Shown: piece by piece, positions 1-5,615 of the stretch | How positions within the stretch are numbered: position 1 is the stretch's first letter | Layout of the letters: the number at the start of each line of letters is the position of its first letter | The notes under the pieces: model-generated | What the model was told of the DNA's origin: nothing | The model's input: only the letters and a program-made list of their open reading frames with translations | The model's database searches: none | Position numbers and translations under genes: made by a program | Assembly (NCBI GenBank): GCA_046539045.1 | Contig: JBKHHU010000211.1 | Location: forward strand, 1 to 5,615 | Length of the DNA: 5,615 bases | Direction of reading: 5' to 3' | Source of the DNA: JBKHHU01 sp046539045 | Lineage (GTDB): Bacteria > Planctomycetota > Phycisphaerae > SM23-33

Positions 1-1507
1 CGGTCACCGGACACTGCAGCGTGATCTCCGTGCCTTTCCCCGGGGCCGATTCGATATGCATCTGCCCGCCGACGACCTCGATACGCTCGCGGACGCTCAA
101 CAGGCCGAAATGTTCGCCGTGGGAGGCGCCCACTGATTCCGGATCGAACCCCTTGCCCGAATCGCGGACGCAGATTTCAAACGCACCGCCCCTGCACCGC
201 AACGTCACGTCCGCACGCTGTCCGCCGCTGTGTTTGGCGACGTTCAGCAGCAACTCCCGCAGGCACTCGAACAGCAGCGTCCGCTCGCGCTGCTCGGCCG
301 GCTCGAAATGCGTCTCTACGTGCACGTGCACGGCCAGGCCGTTCTGCTCCCGCATCTGCTTTGCGATCCAATGCGACGCTTCCACCAGCCCCTCTTCCCG
401 CAGGACCGGAGGGCTGAGCTCCAGCGACAGATCCCGCGTCGCAGCCAGCGCCTGGGCCAGAAGGTCATCCAGGTCGCCCAGCGATTGACGCATCGACGCA
501 GGATCCTTCTTCCGCCGCGAGGACGCTATGTGGAACTGCGCGCCGACAAGCAACTGCTGCAGATGGTCATGCAGCATCTGGGCGATTCGCTGCCGTTCAC
601 GCTGCTCGGCCTGGGCCAGTCGCCATGCCAGGCGGCGCACCTTTCGCGACTGCTCGCGAATGCGGGACGCCCGGGCCTGCACCATCCGGCCCAACTCGCG
701 GTTCAGTTCTCGGACACGCTGATTGACCCGCTCAACCTGCGAGATATCCACAAACGCCGCAACGCATCCGCGGACGCGATGGCCCCCATTGAACAGGGGA
801 ACCGCGTTCCCGAACACGATCCTTTCGGTGCCGTCCCCGAACACCAGCCGCAACTCGACGCCTGTCACAGCCTCGCCCGTCGCGCAGGCTTTCTGCATGG
901 GCAGTTCCTCGTGCGACAGTTCCCGATCATTCTGATAAACGCGGTAATGAGGACGCGATCGGCCCCGCGAGCTCTGCGAGACATTGCAGCCGGCTGGGGC
1001 GTTGAGCATCTCATACCCTGCGCTGTTGCCGGTGATCTGTCGGCACTCTACATCGTGGGCGATCAGCACCGCCGCAGGAACCGCTTCCATGACGGCTTCG
1101 AATTGCGCCGCGTCATGACCGGTCACTTCTTCCGGAGAGGCCTCCACCGGCTGAAAGCTGAGGAAGATATTTGCGTCGGCTCGATCGCCGTCCGGCCGGG
1201 CCGTCCGCATGTATCGGTTGCCCTGAGAATCCTGGACGCGACGACGATATTCCGCAGCGTCGGTCCGCGCGTCCTGACCCAGACGATCCAGAAGCGATCG
1301 ATCCAGGCACTCGGACACGGGCCTGCCGATGGCGGAGGTGTCCAATTTGAACCGGCTCTCGGCAGCGGGGTTGATCCGTAGCACATGGCCGTTGGCGTTG
1401 AGGGCAATCAGCGCCGTGTCGGTGCAGTCGACCAACCCGGACAGCACGCGATTCCGGGCGTCCAGTTGATCGTTCCGGTTCTGTAGCTCTCTGTTGCTGG
1501 TCTTCAT
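1..1507 (-). CDS. Cytoplasmic PAS-PAS sensor histidine kinase, NarL/DesK type (HisKA_3 + HATPase_c), C-terminus cut by window edge
   Basis: Reading leftward from the ATG at 1507 the frame is open for 502 codons to the edge, with no stop reached. Domains by residue: a short polar helix (1-24); PAS 1 (about 25-120, with the typical ALIALNANGHVLRINPAAE stretch); PAS 2 (about 135-255, ending in the usual FVDISQ); a coiled-coil linker (256-305); and a HisKA_3 dimerisation helix with the H-box ERQRIAQMLHDHLQQLL, phospho-acceptor His313. The HATPase_c domain has its N-box around E414-N422 (ELLLNVAKHSG), G1 D449-S-G-K-G453, G2 around G468 and the final GKGTEI at 490-495. No membrane segment is visible, so it probably senses a cytoplasmic signal through the PAS domains and phosphorylates a LuxR/NarL-type regulator. 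Only a few residues should be missing, unless a further domain follows. The start is supported by GAGG five bases upstream of the ATG; an in-frame GTG at 1579 is a weaker alternative. The gene is divergent from the phosphoesterase pair. Kinase class is certain; the ligand and partner are unknown. Confidence 0.93.
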   Translation of the reverse strand, partial: MKTSNRELQNRNDQLDARNRVLSGLVDCTDTALIALNANGHVLRINPAAESRFKLDTSAIGRPVSECLDRSLLDRLGQDARTDAAEYRRRVQDSQGNRYMRTARPDGDRADANIFLSFQPVEASPEEVTGHDAAQFEAVMEAVPAAVLIAHDVECRQITGNSAGYEMLNAPAGCNVSQSSRGRSRPHYRVYQNDRELSHEELPMQKACATGEAVTGVELRLVFGDGTERIVFGNAVPLFNGGHRVRGCVAAFVDISQVERVNQRVRELNRELGRMVQARASRIREQSRKVRRLAWRLAQAEQRERQRIAQMLHDHLQQLLVGAQFHIASSRRKKDPASMRQSLGDLDDLLAQALAATRDLSLELSPPVLREEGLVEASHWIAKQMREQNGLAVHVHVETHFEPAEQRERTLLFECLRELLLNVAKHSGGQRADVTLRCRGGAFEICVRDSGKGFDPESVGASHGEHFGLLSVRERIEVVGGQMHIESAPGKGTEITLQCPVT

Positions 1508-1512
1508 CCGAT

Positions 1513-1516
1513 CCTC
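1513..1516 (-). promoter_or_regulatory. Ribosome binding site of the histidine kinase
   Basis: Read on the minus strand, GAGG lies five bases upstream of the ATG at 1507. It is the reason for preferring this start over the in-frame GTG at 1579, which has no comparable purine tract in front of it. Confidence 0.6.
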
Positions 1517-1557
1517 GAACTGCAAGCATGAGCAAAATAAGCAGGACGTGAACCCTG

Positions 1558-1587
1558 ATAATAGACAACCCTGACCCACCGTTACAA
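1558..1587 (-). promoter_or_regulatory. Candidate sigma70-type promoter of the histidine kinase
   Basis: Read on the minus strand, TTGTAA (1587-1582, four of six matches to the -35 consensus) is followed after 18 bases by TATTAT (1563-1558, five of six matches to the -10 consensus). Transcription from here would leave a leader of about 45 bases before the kinase ATG. The motifs and spacing are seen in the sequence; promoter activity is inferred. The sequence is AT-richer than its surroundings, which adds modest support. Confidence 0.35.
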
Positions 1588-1691
1588 GAGTTCTGCCCCA
1601 GTTTCCATGGGATAAAATCGCGGACCACGTGAGGAAACCACCGATGTTAAGGTGTTATACCGGCTCCGGTAATCATGAGTCCTGTACTTTC

Positions 1692-1711
1692 TCGCGCGCC
1701 ATATCGCGCGA
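1692..1711. repeat. Perfect inverted repeat, 7-bp arms, 6-base spacer
   Basis: TCGCGCG at 1692-1698 and CGCGCGA at 1705-1711 are exact reverse complements around the spacer CCATAT. The repeat sits near the middle of the divergent intergenic region. It could be an operator for a dimeric regulator or an RNA stem in the leader of the phosphoesterase transcript. No T-run follows, so it is not a typical terminator. The symmetry is observed; any role is inferred. Confidence 0.45.
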
Positions 1712-1866
1712 CGTCACAGACCGGTCCCGAGCCGTCGCGAATACAGAGCGTCAACTTGCTCCCAGCGATGCCTTAGAGAATTCTTCGCGCAAACACTCCT
1801 CGTTGTGCAAACCCTCTTAACAAGGTGTGGATAGCCTCGTGAGCGGTTGGAATTCCCGGATCACTC

Positions 1867-1875
1867 GGAAAGGAG
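1867..1875 (+). promoter_or_regulatory. Strong Shine-Dalgarno of the first phosphoesterase
   Basis: GGAAAGGAG lies six bases upstream of the ATG at 1882. This near-consensus site fixes the start of the first phosphoesterase at 1882 rather than at a later in-frame ATG. It is much stronger than the site in front of the second phosphoesterase. Confidence 0.8.
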
Positions 1876-1881
1876 ACCGTC

Positions 1882-2889
1882 ATGGATCAACTCCAGTTGC
1901 TGTCGACGTCACCCCAACACGATCACCCTGTCGGCGGCTCTCGCAAACGGAAAGCCCGCAAGGTGCCGTTGGTCGGCCGGTTCCTTTGGTCTGTCGCCAA
2001 TTCCGTGGCGCTTGGGGGGCTCTACCCCGGGCCACTCGGAAGCGACTGGTTGCTTCGCAGCGAGGTGGACATGCCGATGCACGGGTTGTCTGCGGCGTGG
2101 ACCGGCAGCACCATCGCCCATATCAGCGATCTCCACTGCAGCCCGATCGTCGGCACCGATTACCTGCTGAACTGCGTTGAGGCGGTCAACCAGCTTCGCC
2201 CGGACTTCGTCTGCATTACCGGGGACCTGATCACAGGGCACAACGGTTATGCCCGCAAGATCGCTCGCGTGCTCCGCGCGCTGCGCCCGCGGGTGGCGAC
2301 ACTGGCGGTGCTGGGGAATCACGACTACGGCGTGATGCATCCCTGCGGTGCCGGGGAGATTCGCGGCCAGGCCGATTACCTCACCGACCAGATGCAGCGG
2401 GCCGGTGTGCATGTGTTGCGGAACGAGGCGAAGGTTTTCACCGCCGAGGACGGCTCGAGCATCCAGTTCGTCGGGACCGACGACTGCTGGAGTTCCTGCT
2501 GGGACCCGGTCCGGGCGTTCGCCCGCGCCACACCGCACCTGCCGACAGTCACGCTCTGCCACAACCCCGACGGTGGCAAGCAACTTTACGAACTCGGGGC
2601 CGAGTGGGTGCTGGCCGGGCACACGCACGGGAAGGTCACAGCCGATTCGGCCATGGCCGACAGACTCTGGCCGATGACCCACAAGCACCTGGTCTGCGGG
2701 GAGTACCATCTCGGTGCCCACTGCCACATGTACGTCAATCGCGGCCTGGCCTTTGCGCGCAGGAGCAAACGCCGGGATCGGCCCGAAATCTCTTTACTTT
2801 CATTACGCCCTACCGGCTCGGCAGTTACGCGAAATTCTCCCCGTGACCGCGAAAAACAGTCCACCGGAAACCGTCTGCTTCCGATATAA
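1882..2889 (+). CDS. Calcineurin-like metallophosphoesterase, YkuE/YaeI-like, paralogue 1
   Basis: This 335-residue protein has the full dinuclear metal-site signature of the calcineurin-like phosphoesterases: SDLH (82-85), GD (114-115), GNHD (145-148), a later His in CHNPD (226-230) and GHTH (246-249). It most resembles the YkuE/YaeI group, whose members act at the envelope on phosphoester or pyrophosphate bonds, including lipid-linked ones. The exact substrate cannot be read here. The N-terminus is very basic (residues 21-27) and followed by a weak hydrophobic stretch (about 28-49), but it has no Arg-Arg pair; where the downstream paralogue has twin arginines, this one has K27-V28. After the paralogue's conserved last strand (RPEIS), an extra basic tail of about 25 residues looks unconserved, as if a stop had been lost. 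The gene is 40 bp upstream of its paralogue and is probably co-transcribed with it. The start is set by the strong Shine-Dalgarno at 1867. Confidence 0.92.
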   Translation: MDQLQLLSTSPQHDHPVGGSRKRKARKVPLVGRFLWSVANSVALGGLYPGPLGSDWLLRSEVDMPMHGLSAAWTGSTIAHISDLHCSPIVGTDYLLNCVEAVNQLRPDFVCITGDLITGHNGYARKIARVLRALRPRVATLAVLGNHDYGVMHPCGAGEIRGQADYLTDQMQRAGVHVLRNEAKVFTAEDGSSIQFVGTDDCWSSCWDPVRAFARATPHLPTVTLCHNPDGGKQLYELGAEWVLAGHTHGKVTADSAMADRLWPMTHKHLVCGEYHLGAHCHMYVNRGLAFARRSKRRDRPEISLLSLRPTGSAVTRNSPRDREKQSTGNRLLPI

Positions 2890-2890
2890 T
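2885..2890 (+). promoter_or_regulatory. Isolated consensus -10 box (TATAAT) ahead of the second phosphoesterase
   Basis: TATAAT is an exact -10 consensus and overlaps the TAA stop of the first phosphoesterase. It lies about 40 bases before the second start codon, a suitable distance for an internal operon promoter. No recognisable -35 box or TGn extension lies at the proper spacing, so this may be chance. It could give the second gene some independent expression. Confidence 0.2.
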
Positions 2891-2929
2891 CGTGGACCTC
2901 CGCAGAATTTCTTTCCGTTGTAGGTAGTG

Positions 2930-3826
2930 ATGAACGACATACTCCACGTAACCAAACACCACCCACGCCCGCGCCGGGCATTCCTCAAGAGAATGTTGTG
3001 GAAGGCGGCGGGCTCTTGCGCGCTGGGCGGGCTCTGGACGGGACGGCCTGAAGATCATTACATCCGCCAGGAATCCCTGGGCATGACCCTGCCGAACCTG
3101 GGCAGCGATCTGCGCGGAGCGACCCTGGTGCAGCTTTCGGACCTGCACTGCAGCCCGATCGTCCTCGAGCGGTACCTGAACCACTGCGTCGACATCGTCA
3201 ACGACATGGAGCCGGATTTCGTCGCCCTGACGGGCGACTTCATTACCGGCCCGGTTTCGTACGCCCGACGGATCGCCCGCGTGCTGAGGCGGCTGGAACC
3301 GTCGGTGGCGACGCTGGCGTGCCTGGGCAATCACGACTACGGGATCCTGCATCCGGGCGGGCTCGGCGCGTCGCGTCATCTGGATCTGCGTCTCTCGGCA
3401 TTGCTCGCCGAGGCCGACGTGTTCGTGATGCGGAATGAATCGCGGACGTTTGAGATCGGCGACTCGGCCATCCAGTTCGTCGGCGTGGAAGACATCTGGA
3501 CAAACCTGTACGACCCGCGCGAAGCCTTCGAACTCATCGACCCGAACCTGCCGACCGTCGCCCTCTGTCACAACCCGGACGGCGCGACGGACATGGCCCG
3601 GCGGGGCGCCCACTGGACGCTTTCCGGCCACACGCACGGGCGGGACTGCAACGAAGACAAGTGGACCGGAATGGTCATCCCCTCCGACGCGCGTCACTTC
3701 ACCGCCGGCTACTACGACCTCGGCGACGACGCCCACCTGTACGTCAATCGCGGCCTGAGCTACGGCCGGCGGACGAACATCAACGCGCGCCCCGAGATTA
3801 CGCGCTTCACGATGCGGGAGAAGTAA
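2930..3826 (+). CDS. Calcineurin-like metallophosphoesterase with Tat signal, YkuE-like, paralogue 2
   Basis: This 298-residue protein has a complete metal-site set: SDLH (70-73), GD (102-103), GNHD (133-136), CHNPD (213-217) and GHTH (233-236). Its N-terminus carries R15-R16-A-F-L-K, a good twin-arginine motif, followed by a moderately hydrophobic stretch to about residue 37, so export in folded form by the Tat system is likely. The Bacillus subtilis family member YkuE is a known Tat substrate. From about residue 66 to 141 it is roughly two-thirds identical to the upstream paralogue by eye, which indicates tandem duplication; the ends and the 142-195 segment have diverged more. The likely role is hydrolysis of an envelope phosphoester or pyrophosphate; the substrate is unknown. 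The ATG at 2930 is preferred, with a weak TAGG five bases upstream. A GTG directly before it, at 2927, would add one residue. The gene ends at the family's expected C-terminus. Confidence 0.93.
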   Translation: MNDILHVTKHHPRPRRAFLKRMLWKAAGSCALGGLWTGRPEDHYIRQESLGMTLPNLGSDLRGATLVQLSDLHCSPIVLERYLNHCVDIVNDMEPDFVALTGDFITGPVSYARRIARVLRRLEPSVATLACLGNHDYGILHPGGLGASRHLDLRLSALLAEADVFVMRNESRTFEIGDSAIQFVGVEDIWTNLYDPREAFELIDPNLPTVALCHNPDGATDMARRGAHWTLSGHTHGRDCNEDKWTGMVIPSDARHFTAGYYDLGDDAHLYVNRGLSYGRRTNINARPEITRFTMREK

Positions 3827-3980
3827 ACCGCCGGCGACCAAACGAAAGACTCAGACTGGGAGGGGCTGTTCACGTAAAAAGCTTGAGCAAACCAGCAGCC
3901 GTTCAAGTTCATGGTCCTGGCCGAGTTCAGGCTGGTGTCGGCTGTGGCCGTTCACCCCGGCTGGGATGTTAGGATCTATA

Positions 3981-4047
3981 GCCCCGGGTGACCGAAGGGA
4001 ACCCGGGGACGGCAACCGCCCGCAACGAAACGAGCCCCGGCAGGGGC
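3981..4047. repeat. Two-hairpin GC-rich element (REP-like or terminator-like) between convergent genes
   Basis: Hairpin 1 has exact 8-bp arms, CCCCGGGT (3982-3989) and ACCCGGGG (4001-4008), around an 11-base loop. Hairpin 2 has exact 5-bp arms, GCCCC (4034-4038) and GGGGC (4043-4047), around a GGCA tetraloop, and is followed by GAAAGAG. A 25-base C/G/A-rich linker separates them. The element lies in the 287-bp gap between the convergent stops of the second phosphoesterase (3826) and the sulfatase (4114). A strong-weak hairpin pair in this position fits a dispersed REP/BIME-like palindromic element, which I recall as common in planctomycete intergenic DNA, and it may also help end transcription from both sides. 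There is no T-run on the plus strand. Only one copy is in the window, so repetition in the genome is inferred. The rest of the gap (3827-3980, 4048-4113) shows no gene. Confidence 0.5.
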
Positions 4048-4113
4048 GAAAGAGCCGCTTCGAGGGGGAAAAATTACCCGCGTTCGACAGACCTCAACTT
4101 GACCGGCGCCGTC

Positions 4114-5469
4114 TCACATCTCCGGTAACTCGAATTCATCTCCCGTATCGGCGATCCACTGTGCCAGGCGGTCCTGCAGGCGTTTCCGCTCTGCCTTGTA
4201 TCGATGGTTGAACGCGAGATTGCACGTTTCGTACGGGTCCTCGTTAAGGTTGAACATCATCAGCGGCTGGCCTTCGAGGCAGACGTACTTCCAGCCGTCG
4301 CGTGTGACCACGCCCCGCCAGGCCCGATCGATCCCGTCCTTATGATACTTGCGGACCAGATGCTGCAGAAACGCGCTGTCCGGCTCGTCCGGCAGCGGCG
4401 TGTCTACACCGTGCCGCCGGTATCCGCTGTAGTCGAACCCGCTCATCCAGTCCGGCAGGTCGATCCCGCACAGGCCAAGCGTCGTCGGAGCGATATCCAC
4501 GTGGTTCATCACCGATCCGGGGCGACCCAGCCGCTCGGTGTAGTGACTCTTGCCCCCACCGAGGATCATCGGAATGCGGATCGACTCCTCCCACGGGCTG
4601 GACTTGCGGAAGTACCCGTGCGAACCGTGGCAATCCCCGTGATCGGAGAAGAAGATGATGTGCGTATCCTCATCCAGACCGTTGGCAGCCAGCGCCTTAC
4701 GTACCCTGCCGAGGTTGGTGTCCAGGTTCTCGACCATCGCGTAATACCCAGCCAGGTCCCGCCGGGCCCGCTGGCGGACATCGCCCACGTCCGGCACGTT
4801 CGGCCGGAGCTTTATGTCGGCCGGGGTGTGGCGGCCCATGTCATCCGCCGGGGCAACGTACGGATCATGCGGCGGCTGGACGCTGAGCACGGCGAAGAAC
4901 GGCTTGTCCGCGTCATCGCCCGGTCCGCGGGTATCGAGGAAGTCGATCAGCAGGTCGGTCAGCGCATCGGTCTCGTAGCCGGGCAGTTTGTACAGCTTGA
5001 TCTCCTCCCCTCCTGCATCGTGGCCGTGGACATAGCAATCGAACTGGGCGTTGTTGTTCTCGTACCCGATCCACGTATCGAACCCACCGCGGCGCTCGGG
5101 CGGGATGATGTGAAACGCCGACCGCCCTTCGTTTTCCGGCCAGCCGTCCAGGTGCCACTTGCCGAAGTAGGCGGTTTCGTACCCGGCCTCGCTGAACGGC
5201 TGGGCGATGGTGGGGATCTGCGGATCGAGTTTCTGCGGGGTGCGGTAGCAGGAATGCTGCGGGTAGCGGCTTGTCAGCAGACACGCGCGAAACGGGGTGC
5301 ACCAGGGGTTGCCCGCCACGGCCCGCGTGAAATTCACTCCCTCCGCGGCGAGCCGGTCGATTTCCGGTGTGTGCACGTTCGGACAGCCCATGTGCCCCTG
5401 GGCCTGGGCACGGTGCTGGTCGCCGAAGATCCAGATAACGTTAGGCCGCCGCTCGGTGGATTCGCTCAT
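4114..5469 (-). CDS. Type I sulfatase (alkaline phosphatase superfamily), signal-less, CTPFR active site
   Basis: This complete 451-residue protein has the sulfatase fold markers in order: PNVIWIFGDQHR (residues 9-20, with metal ligand D17); the formylglycine motif C57-T-P-F-R61 followed by ACLLTSR; GKWH (103-106); PPHDPY (199-204); and FSDHGD (274-279), which supplies the second Asp and a neutral ligand, with K289 nearby in FRKSSPWEE. The core CxPxR needed for conversion of Cys to formylglycine is intact, but the usual CxPSR serine is Phe and the usual TGR is TSR. Length is typical of the family. The N-terminus is polar, with no signal peptide, so the enzyme is predicted to be cytoplasmic, unlike most planctomycete sulfatases. 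Substrates could be a small sulfate ester or a phosphonate/phosphate ester, because phosphonate monoester hydrolases share this fold and motif. No maturase, transporter or glycosidase is nearby. The start is supported by AGGAAG eight bases upstream. A 462-codon frame antisense to it is a shadow. Confidence 0.93.
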   Translation of the reverse strand: MSESTERRPNVIWIFGDQHRAQAQGHMGCPNVHTPEIDRLAAEGVNFTRAVAGNPWCTPFRACLLTSRYPQHSCYRTPQKLDPQIPTIAQPFSEAGYETAYFGKWHLDGWPENEGRSAFHIIPPERRGGFDTWIGYENNNAQFDCYVHGHDAGGEEIKLYKLPGYETDALTDLLIDFLDTRGPGDDADKPFFAVLSVQPPHDPYVAPADDMGRHTPADIKLRPNVPDVGDVRQRARRDLAGYYAMVENLDTNLGRVRKALAANGLDEDTHIIFFSDHGDCHGSHGYFRKSSPWEESIRIPMILGGGKSHYTERLGRPGSVMNHVDIAPTTLGLCGIDLPDWMSGFDYSGYRRHGVDTPLPDEPDSAFLQHLVRKYHKDGIDRAWRGVVTRDGWKYVCLEGQPLMMFNLNEDPYETCNLAFNHRYKAERKRLQDRLAQWIADTGDEFELPEM

Positions 5470-5477
5470 TTCGTTTA

Positions 5478-5483
5478 CTTCCT
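5478..5483 (-). promoter_or_regulatory. Ribosome binding site of the sulfatase
   Basis: AGGAAG on the minus strand lies eight bases upstream of the ATG at 5469. It supports this start and therefore the conclusion that the protein has no N-terminal signal peptide. Confidence 0.65.
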
Positions 5484-5502
5484 GCTTGAGTCAGAGAGGG
5501 TA

Positions 5503-5551
5503 AAGCGTTTGCGATATAGCCTGCGGATTCTCGCCGGGAATGCAAGCGTTA
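5503..5551. promoter_or_regulatory. Two AAGCGTT motifs 41 bp apart upstream of the sulfatase
   Basis: AAGCGTTT at 5503-5510 fits the AANCGNTT core of LacI-family operators. A second near-copy, AAGCGTTA, lies at 5544-5551 in the same orientation. The 41-bp spacing is close to four helical turns, so a dimer or looped tetramer could bind both. The inner copy is about 34 bases from the sulfatase start codon, close to where a repressor would act. The dyad symmetry does not extend beyond the core, and a TATATC at 5518-5513 (minus strand) has no good -35 partner. Regulation is inferred. Confidence 0.2.
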
Positions 5552-5600
5552 TGAACCCGGGCGGCCAACACGAACCCCCATCCCGCGGATGACATAGCCC

Positions 5601-5614
5601 GCGACTTGCGTCGC
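5601..5614. repeat. Small inverted repeat at the right edge
   Basis: GCGAC (5601-5605) and GTCGC (5610-5614) pair around TTGC. It could be part of a terminator or stem belonging to a gene beyond the edge. With 5-bp arms it may well be chance. Confidence 0.2.
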
Positions 5615-5615
5615 A

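Larger units (their letters stand above)
1508..1881. other. Divergent intergenic region between kinase and phosphoesterase pair
   Basis: This 374-bp stretch lies between the start codons of two divergent transcription units, so it must carry the control signals for both unless one is expressed from elsewhere. I see a candidate kinase promoter (1558-1587), a perfect inverted repeat (1692-1711), an AGAATTCT palindrome (1777-1784), distant CGCGAA/TTCGCG arms (1736-1741 and 1784-1789), and the ribosome binding site at 1867-1875. No convincing rightward -35/-10 pair was found. A 63-codon open frame from a GTG at 1629 to 1820 has no ribosome binding site or recognisable content and is not called as a gene. 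Confidence 0.6.

Noticed and set aside
230..1381. A 383-codon plus-strand open frame across the kinase
   Set aside because: It lies antisense to the PAS, HisKA_3 and HATPase_c coding frame, which carries all the conserved motifs. The translation is rich in R, H, Q and L with no domain.
1113..1628. A 171-codon minus-strand frame overlapping the kinase N-terminus, with a hydrophobic VHVLLILLMLAV stretch that could suggest a membrane anchor
   Set aside because: It is in a different frame from the kinase. Downstream of the hydrophobic stretch it is arginine-rich without domains, and the kinase frame itself begins at 1507 with its own ribosome binding site.
1629..1820. A 63-codon open frame from a GTG in the divergent intergenic region
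   Set aside because: It has no Shine-Dalgarno, no hydrophobic or domain signal, and a composition unlike the neighbouring proteins. It crosses the inverted repeat and is more likely non-coding.
2825..3841. A 338-codon minus-strand open frame across the second phosphoesterase
   Set aside because: It is a shadow of a clear metallophosphoesterase on the plus strand and has a low-complexity V/R/A-rich translation. A similar 272-codon frame at 1909-2727 is rejected for the same reason.
3841..3965. A possible degraded gene or transposase remnant on the minus strand between the convergent genes
   Set aside because: A short open stretch is present, but no recognisable motif, terminal repeat or target duplication could be found.
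3966..4211. An 81-codon open frame running through the two-hairpin element
   Set aside because: Its translation is simply the palindromic GC-rich repeat, followed by the antisense of the sulfatase C-terminus.
4204..5592. A 462-codon plus-strand open frame covering the whole sulfatase gene
   Set aside because: It is antisense to a protein with intact sulfatase motifs, its translation has no recognisable domain, and GC-rich codon use commonly opens the opposite strand.

Overview
This window is GC-rich and looks like part of a Planctomycetota (or closely related PVC/metagenomic) chromosome. The grounds are a one-gene sulfatase locus, a tandem pair of YkuE-like metallophosphoesterases, a membrane-free PAS histidine kinase and a GC-rich two-hairpin intergenic element. 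The lineage is inferred from gene content and base composition only; no rRNA or marker gene is present.

Layout from left to right. (1) Positions 1-1507, minus strand: a cytoplasmic PAS-PAS histidine kinase of the NarL/DesK type (HisKA_3 plus HATPase_c). It is nearly complete, but its C-terminus runs off the left edge. (2) 1508-1881: a 374-bp divergent intergenic region holding a candidate promoter for the kinase, a perfect 7-bp inverted repeat and a strong Shine-Dalgarno for the rightward gene. (3) 1882-2889 and 2930-3826, plus strand: two paralogous calcineurin-like metallophosphoesterases, 40 bp apart and probably co-transcribed. Both keep every metal-binding motif, but only the second has a clear twin-arginine signal. 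(4) 3827-4113: a convergent intergenic region with a two-hairpin GC-rich element. (5) 4114-5469, minus strand: a type I sulfatase/alkaline-phosphatase-superfamily hydrolase with a CTPFR active site and no signal peptide. (6) 5470-5615: the sulfatase upstream region, with a Shine-Dalgarno, two copies of an AAGCGTT motif and a small hairpin at the edge.

Possible functional links. The kinase and the phosphoesterase pair share one divergent control region, so the kinase system may regulate the pair, but its response regulator is not in the window. The phosphoesterases probably cleave phosphodiester, phosphomonoester or pyrophosphate bonds at the cell envelope, one exported by Tat and the other possibly retained. 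The sulfatase is a separate convergent transcription unit with no visible partner. No tRNA, rRNA, CRISPR array, transposase gene or phage gene is seen. The large open frames antisense to each of the four genes are codon-bias shadows.
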